From: Selenomonas sp.
Lineage (GTDB): Bacteria > Bacillota_C > Negativicutes > Selenomonadales > Selenomonadaceae
Direction of reading: 5' to 3'
NCBI RefSeq assembly: GCF_024699275.1
Contig: NZ_JAILPX010000124.1
Span: forward strand, 1 to 53,782
Length of the DNA stretch: 53,782 nucleotides
A model generated the notes under the pieces. That model was not told the origin of the DNA. It was given only the letters and a program-made list of their open reading frames with translations, and ran no database searches. A program made the position numbers and the translations under genes. Position 1 is the first letter of the stretch; each line of letters opens with the position of its first letter. Below, in pieces: positions 43,023 to 51,823 of this stretch.

Positions 43023-43802
43023 TTGAAAATTGCCTTTTTTGATTCTGGTATGGGTGGGCTTTCTGTACTGCACCACGCCATGAAAGTCTTGCCGCATGAG
43101 GAGTTTGTCTTCTATGCAGACGAAGATCATGTTCCTTATGGCACAAAGAGTACAGCAGAGGTGCAGAAGTTTGTCGGTGAGGCCTTTGACTTCCTCTTGA
43201 AGCAGGATGTAAAGGCTATTGTGGTGGCCTGTAATACCGCTACTTCTGTGGCGGTGGCGGAGATGCGGCGTCGTTATGATTTGCCCATCATTGGCATGGA
43301 GCCGGCTGCTAAAAAGGCACTGGATATGGACGGGACGAAACGCGTATTGGTGACCGCTACGCCAATTACCGTCAAGGGACGCAAGATGGAACTGCTCATT
43401 GAAAAGGTGGATAAGGATCATCTGGTGGACCGTCTGGCGCTGCCTGAGTTGGTGACCTTTGCCGAGCGGCAGGAGTTCAATTCGCCGGCGGTGACGGATT
43501 ATCTGCGGACGCAGTTGGCTGGCTTTGATCTGTCAAAATATTCTTCAATGGTATTGGGATGTACGCATTTCAATTATTTTAAGGATACTTTGCGGGAGCT
43601 GATGCCGGATAATATGAAGTTCGTGGATGGCAATGAGGGGACAGTGCGGGAACTCATTCGGCGGCTGCGGGAACGCAACCAGTTGGAACAGTTATCCCCG
43701 TCGGTAACTTACTTTTATTCCGGACGACAGGTTAAAGATGTCGTGGAACTGGAACGATTGCAGAAATGCCTCGACCGGCTGGAGCGGATGTATAGGATTT
43801 AG
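43023..43802 (+). CDS. murI: Glutamate racemase
   Basis: Makes D-glutamate for peptidoglycan, using two cysteines for proton transfer. From TTG 43023 it is 259 residues, normal for MurI. The catalytic Cys residues lie in VACNTATS (about residue 69) and LGCTHF (about 179). The start FFDSGMGGLSV carries the conserved Asp-Ser; the acidic DEDHVPYG follows. A GTG at 43005 is in frame, but the TTG gives the usual N-terminus MKIAFFDSG with GCAGGAG/GAGGG upstream. It has its own divergent promoter. Confidence 0.93.
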   Translation: MKIAFFDSGMGGLSVLHHAMKVLPHEEFVFYADEDHVPYGTKSTAEVQKFVGEAFDFLLKQDVKAIVVACNTATSVAVAEMRRRYDLPIIGMEPAAKKALDMDGTKRVLVTATPITVKGRKMELLIEKVDKDHLVDRLALPELVTFAERQEFNSPAVTDYLRTQLAGFDLSKYSSMVLGCTHFNYFKDTLRELMPDNMKFVDGNEGTVRELIRRLRERNQLEQLSPSVTYFYSGRQVKDVVELERLQKCLDRLERMYRI

Positions 43803-43867
43803 CTTGACTTTGCGCGGTATTTGTTCTAGTCTATACATTGTGCGCGAAGTGTTAAGGGGGGATTTTT

Positions 43868-44305
43868 GTGCCTGTGAATGTGGAACATCATGTAAACTTT
43901 TACGATACAGATGCCATGGCGGTGGTGCATCATGCCAACTACATACGGTGGTTTGAAATCGGCCGGGTGGCTTATCTGCGCTCTGTAGGCATTACCCTTA
44001 CGGAAATGATGGATGACGGTTATGTTTTTCCCATTACGGACATCAGCGCTAAGTATGTATCGCCGGGAAAATTTGATGATGAGCTTGTCATTGAGACGAC
44101 AGCCACGGCCCTGACCAAGGTAAAGATGTGTTTCAAATACCGCATCCTGCGCAAGGCTACCGGAGAAGTGCTGGTGACGGGTAAGTCGCAAAATGTCTAT
44201 ACCAGTAAAGAGACTGGTCATATTACCCGCTTGCCGGATAAGTATCTTACGCGTTTGCAGACTGCTATGGAAAAAGAGAGAGCGGCGGCAGAGGCGCAAA
44301 AATAA
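43868..44305 (+). CDS. Acyl-CoA thioesterase, YbgC/4HBT hotdog family
   Basis: A 145-residue hotdog-fold thioesterase. The 4HBT signature YDTDAMAVVHHANYIRWFE (residues 12-30) carries the catalytic Asp and the HxxY segment. It should hydrolyse short or hydroxybenzoyl-type acyl-CoA or acyl-ACP thioesters; substrate unknown. GTG start after AAGGGGGGA. The Tol-Pal neighbours usual in proteobacteria are absent. Confidence 0.88.
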   Translation: MPVNVEHHVNFYDTDAMAVVHHANYIRWFEIGRVAYLRSVGITLTEMMDDGYVFPITDISAKYVSPGKFDDELVIETTATALTKVKMCFKYRILRKATGEVLVTGKSQNVYTSKETGHITRLPDKYLTRLQTAMEKERAAAEAQK

Positions 44306-44334
44306 GCAAACAAAAATTCTAGGGAGGAATTAGC

Positions 44335-44886
44335 GTGGATTTATTCACCATCGTGTTATTGATTATCCTTATCGTTATTTGTGGAACGAAACTCTTCTTA
44401 TCCTATCTGGGTATGGAGGATATCCGGGTGGATGCCAGTGCACCGGCGGAATTGGAAAGCAGGGATGCGAACAGTCTGGTGCTGTCCAAGAAGCTGCGGT
44501 TCTATAATGAGGGCAAACAGTGTGCAACCATTATGGATGCAATTTGCCGCAGCCAGCTGCCCTATGAGCAGTATGATGGGATTGCCGTATGTCCGAAGGC
44601 GGAACGGGAAGGTGAAGTCCGTGAGGATGATTACTTTGAAGCGGTAATCATTCAAAAGAAGGGGTACAAGGGTGGCGAAGACAGCTTGAATATCTTCGCT
44701 AAGGTGAAGCTTACTCCGCGCAAGGGCATGAGCCTCGAGGAAGCCCTGTCCCATATGGTGGATTTGCCGGTTGACTTTATTTGGCAGGAAACGGGTCGCA
44801 GAGTTCAGCACTACAAAAAACTGCGTTTGGAATTCACGGCTGAAGAGATTGCAAAACTGGCTGGTGTACAGCTGGTTAAGGACTAA
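44335..44886 (+). CDS. Membrane-anchored protein of unknown function
   Basis: A 183-residue protein with one N-terminal transmembrane helix (residues 3-24) and a predicted soluble domain of about 155 residues rich in Glu and Lys. GTG start with AGGGAGG upstream. It lies 29 nt after the thioesterase and 12 nt before the F420-ligase-like gene. I do not recognise the family. Confidence 0.68.
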   Translation: MDLFTIVLLIILIVICGTKLFLSYLGMEDIRVDASAPAELESRDANSLVLSKKLRFYNEGKQCATIMDAICRSQLPYEQYDGIAVCPKAEREGEVREDDYFEAVIIQKKGYKGGEDSLNIFAKVKLTPRKGMSLEEALSHMVDLPVDFIWQETGRRVQHYKKLRLEFTAEEIAKLAGVQLVKD

Positions 44887-44898
44887 GGAGGCACTGAC

Positions 44899-45558
44899 AT
44901 GGCTGAAGAAATGAGACTTATTCCGGTGCCTACGCGCATCCTGACGGAAAAAGATGATATCGTAGATGCCATTGAGCATTATACAAAAGATAAGATTGGG
45001 GAAAATGACCTGCTCTGTTGCGCAGAGTCTGTGGTAGCCATTACCCAGGGGCGTTTTGTACGTCCGGAGGAATTGGAGATTTCTGATTTGGCTAGATTTT
45101 GCTGCCGCTTTATCCCGGATTATGGTTCTCTGGCTTCTCCGCATGGCATGCAGTCACTGATGGATGTGGAAGGCAAGTGGAGAGTGGCTTTTGCATTGTT
45201 TGCCGGCTTTGTGGCAAAAATCTTTGGTAAGTCCGGCATGTTTTATGTATGGGGTGGCAAGGAAACGGCTATGATTGATGATGTTACGGGAACGATGCCG
45301 CCCTTTGATAAATGCATTGTCTATGGCCCGGGGGAACCTTATGATGTGGTCAAACGCATTAAGGATCGGTTAGGATGCTTTGGGGCCATGATTGCCGATG
45401 TTAATGATTTGAAGCGCAGTCGTGTAGTAGGCATTACCGCTGGCGTTGATGGTGAGATAGCCAGAAAGCTGCTGATTGATAATCCCTTCGGCAATGCATC
45501 GCAGAAGACACCAATCTGCATCATCAAGAATTATAAGCAGTATCAGGAAAGTAAATAA
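44899..45558 (+). CDS. Coenzyme F420-0:L-glutamate ligase-like protein
   Basis: A 219-residue protein of the CofE/FbiB-N fold (PF01996). In actinobacteria and archaea this enzyme adds glutamates to coenzyme F420 using GTP. Recognisable segments are [16 protein letters not shown] near the start and [30 protein letters not shown] towards the end. F420 is not expected in a Negativicute, and no F420 gene is seen, so it probably ligates glutamate or a similar group to another acceptor. ATG with AAGGAGG upstream. Confidence 0.8.
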   Translation: MAEEMRLIPVPTRILTEKDDIVDAIEHYTKDKIGENDLLCCAESVVAITQGRFVRPEELEISDLARFCCRFIPDYGSLASPHGMQSLMDVEGKWRVAFALFAGFVAKIFGKSGMFYVWGGKETAMIDDVTGTMPPFDKCIVYGPGEPYDVVKRIKDRLGCFGAMIADVNDLKRSRVVGITAGVDGEIARKLLIDNPFGNASQKTPICIIKNYKQYQESK

Positions 45559-45569
45559 TTGCGTGAAAG

Positions 45570-45597
45570 GAGCTGTGGGACTTCACGGCTCTTTTTT
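45570..45597 (+). terminator. Terminator/attenuator directly upstream of rph
   Basis: Stem GAGCTGTG / CACGGCTC (one G-U pair) with a 6-nt loop and TTTTTT. It ends 13 nt before the rph start. A competing GTGAA/TTCAC pairing is visible, which could allow an alternative fold. Confidence 0.72.
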
Positions 45598-45609
45598 GGG
45601 AGTGATGAT

Positions 45610-46356
45610 ATGGAGCGTTACAGGCATCGTGCCGCAGATGAGATGCGCCCCTATAAGATCCACCGTAAATTTCAAAAATATCCTGCCGGGTCTGTGTTGA
45701 TTGAGATGGGCAATACGAAGGTAATCTGCGCGGCTACCGTGGAAGAGCGAGTGCCCTTTTTTCTGAAGGGCACTGGCGAAGGCTGGGTGACAGCAGAGTA
45801 TTCCCTGCTGCCTAGTGCTACGGGGACGCGTACCCAGCGGGAAGCGGTGAAGGGCAAGCAGTCTGGCCGTACCCAGGAAATTGAACGGCTTATTGGCCGG
45901 TCGCTGCGGTCCGTGGTGGATACTAAGGCCTTGGGCGAACGTACGGTTATGATTGACTGTGATGTGATTCAAGCCGATGGAGGAACCCGTACGGCCTCCA
46001 TTACCGGGGCTTTTGTGGCATTGGTAGAAGCTTGTTCCACATTCTATCAGAAGGGGAATGTCTTTCCCGTCAAGGATTTTTTGGCTGCCATCAGTGTAGG
46101 CATCAATAAGGATGATGAGCCTATTTTGGATTTATGCTACGAAGAGGATTCCACTGCTATGGTGGATATGAATGTGGTGATGACGGGTTTTGGCAAGTTC
46201 GTGGAGGTGCAGGGCACCGGTGAAGGTCGTCCTTTTGATCATCAGGAACTTACCCGACTGCTTTCTCTGGGGGAGAAGGGCTGTCGCGAGCTGATTTCTT
46301 ATGAGAAGGATATTTTAGGCGGTCAGCTGGTATGGCTGGTTGGTCGTGAGGGGTAA
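45610..46356 (+). CDS. rph: Ribonuclease PH
   Basis: A 248-residue phosphorolytic exoribonuclease that trims tRNA 3' ends, working with inorganic phosphate. ATG 45610 follows GGGAGTGAT; an upstream in-frame start lies in the terminator. PH-domain signatures: [50 protein letters not shown]. It is followed 20 nt later by rdgB, the usual Firmicute order. Confidence 0.96.
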   Translation: MERYRHRAADEMRPYKIHRKFQKYPAGSVLIEMGNTKVICAATVEERVPFFLKGTGEGWVTAEYSLLPSATGTRTQREAVKGKQSGRTQEIERLIGRSLRSVVDTKALGERTVMIDCDVIQADGGTRTASITGAFVALVEACSTFYQKGNVFPVKDFLAAISVGINKDDEPILDLCYEEDSTAMVDMNVVMTGFGKFVEVQGTGEGRPFDHQELTRLLSLGEKGCRELISYEKDILGGQLVWLVGREG

Positions 46357-46376
46357 TTATTTTAGGGGAGCTTTGT

Positions 46377-46976
46377 ATGAAAAAGATTGTCATTGCTACG
46401 AAAAATCCGGGCAAGGTACGGGAGATGAAAGATGCTTTTGCCCATCTGCCCGTGGAGGTGGTGGCTTTATCGGATTTTGGGGAACTGCCCAATGCCATTG
46501 AAGATGGGGAAACATTTGCGGAAAATGCGGCCATCAAGGCGCAGTTTTATCGGGAGAAAACAGGCTGTGCCTGCTTGGCAGATGATTCCGGCCTTGAAGT
46601 AGCGGTATTGGACGGCAGGCCGGGGGTGTACTCTTCCCGTTACGCGGGTTATAATGCGGAGGATTGGGCCAATAATCAAAAGATGCTGGAAGAACTCTGC
46701 ATTGCAGATGTGCAGGAGTCTCCGGCTGATTACCGTTGCAGTCTGTGCTTTGTGGATACGGATGGTACACGAATTACTGCGGATGGTCGTTGTGATGGTG
46801 TGGTGAAGAAAATTCCGCAGGGGAAAAACGGCTTTGGTTATGATCCGTATTTCTATACCAATGAGTATGCTGGCCGTACCATGGCGGAATTGACCCTGGA
46901 AGAAAAGAACCGCATCAGTCATCGTGGACGTGCTCTGCGCAAGCTGGCGCAGAAATTAGGAGAGTATTTGGCATGA
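46377..46976 (+). CDS. rdgB: XTP/dITP pyrophosphatase (RdgB/HAM1)
   Basis: A 199-residue enzyme that removes XTP, ITP and dITP from the nucleotide pool. Signatures: ATKNPGKVREMK (residues 6-17), ADDSGLEV, and GKNGFGYDPYF near residue 140. Start ATG with AGGGGAG upstream. Its stop overlaps the phosphodiesterase start (ATGA). Confidence 0.95.
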   Translation: MKKIVIATKNPGKVREMKDAFAHLPVEVVALSDFGELPNAIEDGETFAENAAIKAQFYREKTGCACLADDSGLEVAVLDGRPGVYSSRYAGYNAEDWANNQKMLEELCIADVQESPADYRCSLCFVDTDGTRITADGRCDGVVKKIPQGKNGFGYDPYFYTNEYAGRTMAELTLEEKNRISHRGRALRKLAQKLGEYLA

Positions 46977-47458
46977 AAATCGGTATTGTCAGCGACAGCC
47001 ACGGCAGTTACCAGTACATTGATTCGATGTTAGCCCATAAGGAAACACAGAACGTGGAAATCTGGCTTTTTGCCGGGGATATTGCCATGGATGCGGATTA
47101 TCTGGCTATGGTGACGGATCGGGAAGTGATCCGGGTGGCAGGGAATAATGACTGGCCTGGCGGTCGCCTGCCCGATTATGAGACCGTGGATATTGCCGGA
47201 CATACGATTTTTCTGACCCATGGACATCTCTTCGGCGTAAACTTTGGCTTGCAAAAGTTGGTTCAGGCAGCTACAGATGTGGGGGCGGATATTGCTGTTT
47301 ATGGGCATACTCATCTGGCCGTTGAGCAGCTGGTGGATGATGTGCTGGTCTTGAATCCCGGCAGCATCGCCCGACCGCGGGACGCAAAAAATGGTTCGTT
47401 TATGGTAGTTGATTTACAACCGGAAATGGCGCCAGTGGTAAAAATGGTTAGAATATAA
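46973..47458 (+). CDS. Metallophosphoesterase, YfcE/MJ0936 family
   Basis: A 161-residue calcineurin-like phosphodiesterase. All five metal motifs are present in order: SDSHG, AGDIA, GNND, LTHGHLFG and GHTH. Family members hydrolyse phosphodiesters such as cAMP or bis-pNPP; the native substrate is unknown. ATG overlaps rdgB by 4 nt, so the two are co-translated. Confidence 0.92.
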   Translation: MKIGIVSDSHGSYQYIDSMLAHKETQNVEIWLFAGDIAMDADYLAMVTDREVIRVAGNNDWPGGRLPDYETVDIAGHTIFLTHGHLFGVNFGLQKLVQAATDVGADIAVYGHTHLAVEQLVDDVLVLNPGSIARPRDAKNGSFMVVDLQPEMAPVVKMVRI

Positions 47459-47517
47459 ATGAAATTCATTATATAATTATTATCAAATAGAAAAGTTTTA
47501 TATTTTTTTTGATTATT

Positions 47518-47543
47518 ATCCTGCTTCGAGCAGGATTTTTTTT
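47518..47543 (+). terminator. Terminator after the rph-rdgB-yfcE unit
   Basis: Perfect 8-bp stem ATCCTGCT / AGCAGGAT with loop TCG and eight T. Confidence 0.92.
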
Positions 47544-47567
47544 ACGAATATCTAATATTAATATTGA

Positions 47568-47583
47568 TGTGATAATAGTCACG
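47568..47583. promoter_or_regulatory. CRP-like palindrome upstream of the fumarase operon
   Basis: TGTGA-TAATAG-TCACG matches the TGTGA-N6-TCACA consensus of CRP-family regulators except for the last base. It lies about 117 nt upstream of the predicted start, so a direct activation geometry would be at a distance. Confidence 0.35.
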
Positions 47584-47657
47584 ATTAGAGGTAACAATGA
47601 TACAAAAAAGTGAATAGGATTCACTATTTATGCGGTTTGCTGGCATTTTCTGAATGC

Positions 47658-47686
47658 TTGAAAACTAATAGAAAATGTGTTATTAT
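47658..47686 (+). promoter_or_regulatory. Promoter of the fumarase-sdh block
   Basis: TTGAAA (47658-47663), a 17-nt spacer and TATTAT (47681-47686), about 45 nt upstream of the fumA start. Confidence 0.7.
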
Positions 47687-47731
47687 GTGCCTGCTGATGT
47701 GTGATAAAGTGTATTTATGGGAGGGATTACT

Positions 47732-48574
47732 TTGCGAGAAATCGACGCAAAACAAATCACGGAAACCGTAGCACAGATGTGCAAAGAAGCGGCCTATTAC
47801 CTTCCGGATGATGTCTACAACGCAATGAAGAAAGCGCGGCAGACGGAAACTTCTCCGGTAGGGCAGAATGTTCTGGATCAGATTATTCGCAATGCAGAAA
47901 TTGCGAAAGCTGAAGATCGTCCCTATTGTCAGGACACGGGTATGACCATTGTGTTCCTGGAAGTAGGTCAGGATCTGCACATCACGGGCGGCCTGCTGGA
48001 AGATGCTGTTAATGCAGGCATTTCCAAGGGCTATACGGAAGGCTATCTGCGTAAGTCCGTGGTTGGCGAACCGCTCTTTAACCGTGTGAACACCAAGGAT
48101 AACACGCCGGGCGTTATTTACACGAAAATCGTAGCTGGTGATAAGCTCAAAATTACCGTAGCTCCGAAGGGGTTCGGCTCTGAGAATAAATCCGGTGTCA
48201 AGATGCTGGTACCCGCTGATGGTGTGGAAGGCGTCAAGAAAGCTGTTATGGAAATCATTCTCCATGCCAGCATGAATCCTTGCCCGCCGATGGTGGTTGG
48301 CGTTGGTATCGGCGGTACCATGGACAGAGCAGCCCTCCTTTCGAAAAAGGCATTGACCCGCTCCGTCGACGAGCGCAATCCGATGCCGGAATACGCCAAA
48401 TTGGAAGGTGAACTCCTGGAACTCATCAATCAAACGGGTATCGGGCCCCAGCTGGGCGGCAACACTTCTGCTCTGGCTGTAAATGTTGAGTGGGGCCCCA
48501 CGCACATTGCGGGACTGCCGGTAGCAGTAACCATCTGCTGCCATGCAATGCGCCATAAACAGCGTGTACTTTGA
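47732..48574 (+). CDS. fumA: Class I fumarate hydratase, alpha subunit
   Basis: The Fe-S subunit of a two-component class I fumarase interconverting fumarate and malate. TTG 47732 follows GGGAGGG by 6 nt and gives the usual start MREIDAKQIT; ATG 47717 overlaps the ribosome-binding site. About 280 residues. Cluster cysteines are visible in YCQDTG (about residue 67), NPCPPMVVGVGIGGT and CCHA near the C-terminus. [4Fe-4S] enzymes of this type are oxygen-sensitive, which fits an anaerobe. It is 22 nt before the beta subunit. The same family also includes tartrate dehydratases, but the Sdh neighbours favour fumarase. Confidence 0.92.
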   Translation: MREIDAKQITETVAQMCKEAAYYLPDDVYNAMKKARQTETSPVGQNVLDQIIRNAEIAKAEDRPYCQDTGMTIVFLEVGQDLHITGGLLEDAVNAGISKGYTEGYLRKSVVGEPLFNRVNTKDNTPGVIYTKIVAGDKLKITVAPKGFGSENKSGVKMLVPADGVEGVKKAVMEIILHASMNPCPPMVVGVGIGGTMDRAALLSKKALTRSVDERNPMPEYAKLEGELLELINQTGIGPQLGGNTSALAVNVEWGPTHIAGLPVAVTICCHAMRHKQRVL

Positions 48575-48596
48575 TTTGAGACGGGAGGAAATATAA

Positions 48597-49163
48597 ATGG
48601 CTGAACAGATTCGGATTCAGACTCCTTTTACGGAGGAAATGAGCCGCAAACTTAAAGCAGGCGATGCGGTACTTATCTCGGGTGAGATCATTGCTGCCCG
48701 TGATGCAGCGCACAAGGCAATGACGGAAGCTCTTGCCCGCGGTGAAAAACTGCCCGTTGACTGGCAGAATCAGATGGTTTACTATCTTGGCCCGACGCCA
48801 GCAAAGCCCGGTGATCCCATTGGGTCCTGCGGTCCTACTACATCCGGCCGTATGGACGCCTATACGCCTACCATGCTGGAACAGGGCATCAAGGGCATGA
48901 TCGGTAAGGGGTCCCGCTCTAAAGAAGTGGTTGAGTCCATGAAGAAGAACGGCGTAACGTATTTTGCTGCCGTTGGCGGTGCGGCTGCACTGATTGCCAA
49001 GTCCGTCAAGAAGTATGAAGTCCTTGCATATCCGGAGCTTGGCCCTGAGGCTGTGGCCAGACTTACCGTTGAGGATTTCCCTGCTATCGTGGTTATCGAC
49101 TGTGAAGGCAATAACCTTTATGAGACGAATCAGGCTAAGTATCGTACGCTGAAAGGCTACTGA
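48597..49163 (+). CDS. fumB: Class I fumarate hydratase, beta subunit
   Basis: A 188-residue C-terminal-domain subunit that completes the active site with the alpha chain. Typical segments are the residues GAKGMIGKGSR-like stretch (KGMIGKGSRSKEV) and FAAVGGAAALIAKSVK. ATG with GGGAGGAAA upstream. It is followed by a large intercistronic hairpin and then sdhC. Confidence 0.93.
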   Translation: MAEQIRIQTPFTEEMSRKLKAGDAVLISGEIIAARDAAHKAMTEALARGEKLPVDWQNQMVYYLGPTPAKPGDPIGSCGPTTSGRMDAYTPTMLEQGIKGMIGKGSRSKEVVESMKKNGVTYFAAVGGAAALIAKSVKKYEVLAYPELGPEAVARLTVEDFPAIVVIDCEGNNLYETNQAKYRTLKGY

Positions 49164-49175
49164 TAAAGGTACAGT

Positions 49176-49211
49176 GGAACAAAGCGGGCACGAGATCTTG
49201 CCCGCTATTCC
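49176..49211 (+). other. Intercistronic hairpin between fumarase beta and sdhC
   Basis: Stem GGAA..AGCGGGCA / TGCCCGCT.TTCC with an 8-nt loop. No T-run follows, so it may stabilise the upstream fumarase message or separate the two sets of messages. Confidence 0.55.
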
Positions 49212-49235
49212 AGGAATTATTTTAGGAGGTATAGA

Positions 49236-49862
49236 ATGTTTCACACAACTTTTTACGTGCGTCGTCTGCATTCATTAGTGGGCCTCTTGGCGCTGGGCAT
49301 GGTGCTCTTCGAGCATATTTTCACCAACTCCATGGCTCTTGGCGGCGCTCCTGCACTTAATGGAGCCCTGGCTATGATGGAACTTATTCCGAAACCGATT
49401 TTCCTCGGATTGGAAATTGGTGCCATTGCAACGCCGTTGCTCTTCCATGCCATCTATGGTGTTTACATCTGCCTGCAGGCTAAGAACAATCCGGGCCGTT
49501 ATGGCTATGTTCGCAACTGGCAGTTTGCTTTGCAGCGCTGGACTGCATGGTTCCTGGTGGCATTCCTGATTTGGCACATCTTATATTTGCGCGTGTTCAC
49601 CAAGGGCATCGCTGGTGTTCCCATTTCTTATGAACTGCTGCAGAATTATTTTGTCGCAAATCCTGCCTATGCTCTTCTTTACATCCTTGGTATGTTTGCC
49701 GCGATCTTCCACTTCTGCAATGGTATCACGACCTTCTGCATGACTTGGGGGATTACGAAAGGTCCTCGTGCCCAGAATGTTGTAGGCGCTCTGAGCATGT
49801 GCCTTTGTGCTGTGCTCTGCCTCGTTACCCTGGCATTTATGGGCAGCTACTTCGTGATGTAA
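49236..49862 (+). CDS. sdhC: Succinate dehydrogenase/fumarate reductase cytochrome b subunit
   Basis: A 208-residue membrane protein of the single-chain diheme b558 type (Bacillus/Wolinella). Five transmembrane helices are expected. Conserved haem-ligand His positions are seen in RRLHSLVG, LFEHIFTN, LLFHAIYG, LIWHILYL and IFHFCNG. It couples the flavoprotein to menaquinone. ATG with AGGAGG upstream; first gene of sdhCAB. Confidence 0.92.
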   Translation: MFHTTFYVRRLHSLVGLLALGMVLFEHIFTNSMALGGAPALNGALAMMELIPKPIFLGLEIGAIATPLLFHAIYGVYICLQAKNNPGRYGYVRNWQFALQRWTAWFLVAFLIWHILYLRVFTKGIAGVPISYELLQNYFVANPAYALLYILGMFAAIFHFCNGITTFCMTWGITKGPRAQNVVGALSMCLCAVLCLVTLAFMGSYFVM

Positions 49863-49898
49863 TTGCCTTTGTGTATGGCAAAGTAAAGGAGAATTTCA

Positions 49899-51227
49899 AT
49901 GGCTAATAAACCTGAAAAAAAGATTATTGTCGTAGGTGGCGGCCTTTCCGGCCTTATGGCTACGTTGAAAATCTGTGAAGATGGCGGTAAGGTTGACCTC
50001 TTCTCTTACTGTCCGGTAAAACGCTCCCATTCTCTGTGCGCACAGGGCGGTATGAACGCCTGCATGGATACCAAAGGTGAGCATGATTCCATCTATGAAC
50101 ATTTCGATGATACGGTATACGGCGGCGACTTCCTGGCTGATCAGCTGGCTGTAAAAGGCATGGTAGAGGCAGCGCCGAAACTCGTGCATATGTTTGACCG
50201 CATGGGCGTGCCCTTTACCCGTACGCCGGAAGGTGTGCTGGACCTTCGTAACTTCGGCGGCCAGAAAAACAAACGTACGGTATTTGCTGGTTCCACCACA
50301 GGTCAGCAGCTTCTCTATGCGCTTGACGAGCAGGTTCGCCGTTGGGAAGTTAAGGGCGGCGTAAAGAAATATGAATTCTGGGAATTCATCAAGATCATCA
50401 AGAATAAAGACGGCGTTTGCCGCGGTATTGTTGCCCAGAACATGAATTCCAATGAAATTGTAGCTTTCCCGGCAGATGTAGTCATTCTGGCTACTGGTGG
50501 CCCGGGCCAGGTATATGGCCGCTGCACGGCTTCCACCATCTGCAATGGTTCCGCCGTATCCGCTGTTTATCAGCAGGGTTCAGAAATCGGTAACCCCGAA
50601 TTCCTGCAGATTCATCCGACGGCTATTCCGGGGTCCGATAAGAACCGCCTGATGTCTGAAGCATGCCGTGGTGAAGGCGGCCGTGTTTGGGTATATCGTA
50701 AGAACCCTCAGACGGGCGAAAAGGAACGCTGGTACTTCCTGGAAGATATGTATCCGGCATACGGCAATCTGGTGCCGCGTGACGTTGCTTCCCGTGCCAT
50801 CTACAAGGTCGTTGTGCATATGGGCCTCGGCATGACCAATCCGAACCGCGTATATCTGGACCTCTCCCATATTCCGGCTGATTATCTGGAACGTAAGCTG
50901 GGCGGTATCCTGGAAATGTACGATGATTTCGTAGGGCAGGATCCGCGTAAGGTGCCGATGGAAATCTTCCCCTCTATCCATTATTCCATGGGTGGTATCT
51001 GGGTAGACAGAGAGCATCATACCAATATTCCGGGACTCATGGCTTCCGGCGAGTGCGACTATCAGTACCATGGTGCAAACCGTTTGGGTGCAAACTCCCT
51101 GTTGTCGGCAACCTATTCCGGTACGATTTCTGGTCCGGAAGCTCTGCGTTTGGCTCGCAGCGGCAAGCTGGGGGATGCCCTTACGCAGGAAGAACTGGAA
51201 GCAGCTCGTCAGGAATGTGTTGCTTAA
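49899..51227 (+). pseudogene. sdhA: Succinate dehydrogenase/fumarate reductase flavoprotein, N-terminal part (interrupted by in-frame TAA)
   Basis: The first 442 residues of the SdhA/FrdA flavoprotein, which normally runs to about 630. The FAD domain is intact: VGGGLSGLMATLKI near the start, the covalent-FAD His in KRSHSLCAQGGMNA, and the catalytic region HPTAIPGS, SEACRGEGG and the substrate-site H/R stretch YHGANRLGANSLL. The reading frame then meets TAA at 51225, and the same frame continues without gap as FDKIRNMNG. The rest of the C-terminal domain is in that frame. A single G to T change (GAA to TAA) would explain it. ATG follows AAAGGAG. Truncation would remove the helical C-terminal domain and probably abolish assembly. 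Confidence 0.9.
51225..51227 (+). other. In-frame TAA stop codon inside sdhA
   Basis: The preceding codons encode ECVA and the following codons FDKIRNMNGSENAHQM in the same frame. TAA is not a selenocysteine codon. A point mutation, a base-calling error or an expressed split protein are the options. Confidence 0.95.
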
Positions 51228-51245
51228 TTCGATAAGATTCGCAAC

Positions 51246-51806
51246 ATGAATGGTTCTGAAAATGCACATCAGATGCACCACGAACTGGGTGACATCATGT
51301 ACAAATACGTTTCCATTGAACGCGATAACAACGGTCTTAAAGAGTGCATGAAGGAACTCCATGCACTGCTCAAACGCTGGGATAACATCGGTGTTACGGA
51401 CCATGGCAACTGGGCTAACCAGGAAGCAATGTTTGTCCGTCAGCTCCGCAACATGATTATCTATGCGATGGCCATCACGAAGTCTGCGTTGCAGCGCGAT
51501 GAAAGCCGCGGTGCCCATGCCAAGATTGTGCTCAAATCCGACTACGATTCCTGGGATGCAGCTAAGAAGCAGGCTTTTGATGAGAAGAATGGCAAGTACC
51601 ACTTTGATGCTGAAACAGGCCGTGCCATGACGGATGATGGTAATGATGATCTGCTGTTCTTTGGCCGTGATGATGAGAAATTCATGCGTACCACGGTGGT
51701 ATCTTTTGACGCTGCCAACAGTGAGCCGGAAGTTTCCTATCGTGAATTTGAACACTCTCTCATTAAGCCGCGTCTGCGTAACTACGCTGTAGCTAAGAAA
51801 GAGTAA
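51246..51806 (+). pseudogene. sdhA: SdhA/FrdA flavoprotein, C-terminal part
   Basis: 186 residues in the same frame as the upstream part, from the first ATG after the stop (MNGSENAHQMHHELGDIMYKY). It is the C-terminal helical domain of Sdh/Frd flavoproteins, with the typical end REFEHSLIKPRLRNYAVAKKE. No good Shine-Dalgarno precedes ATG 51246, so independent translation would be weak, though reinitiation 19 nt after the stop is possible. It ends 17 nt before sdhB. Confidence 0.85.
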
Positions 51807-51823
51807 GAGGGAGGACAATAACA

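Noticed and set aside
51225..51227. Stop-codon recoding (selenocysteine) in sdhA
   Set aside because: The codon is TAA, not TGA, there is no SECIS-like hairpin directly after it, and flavoprotein homologues have no selenocysteine there.
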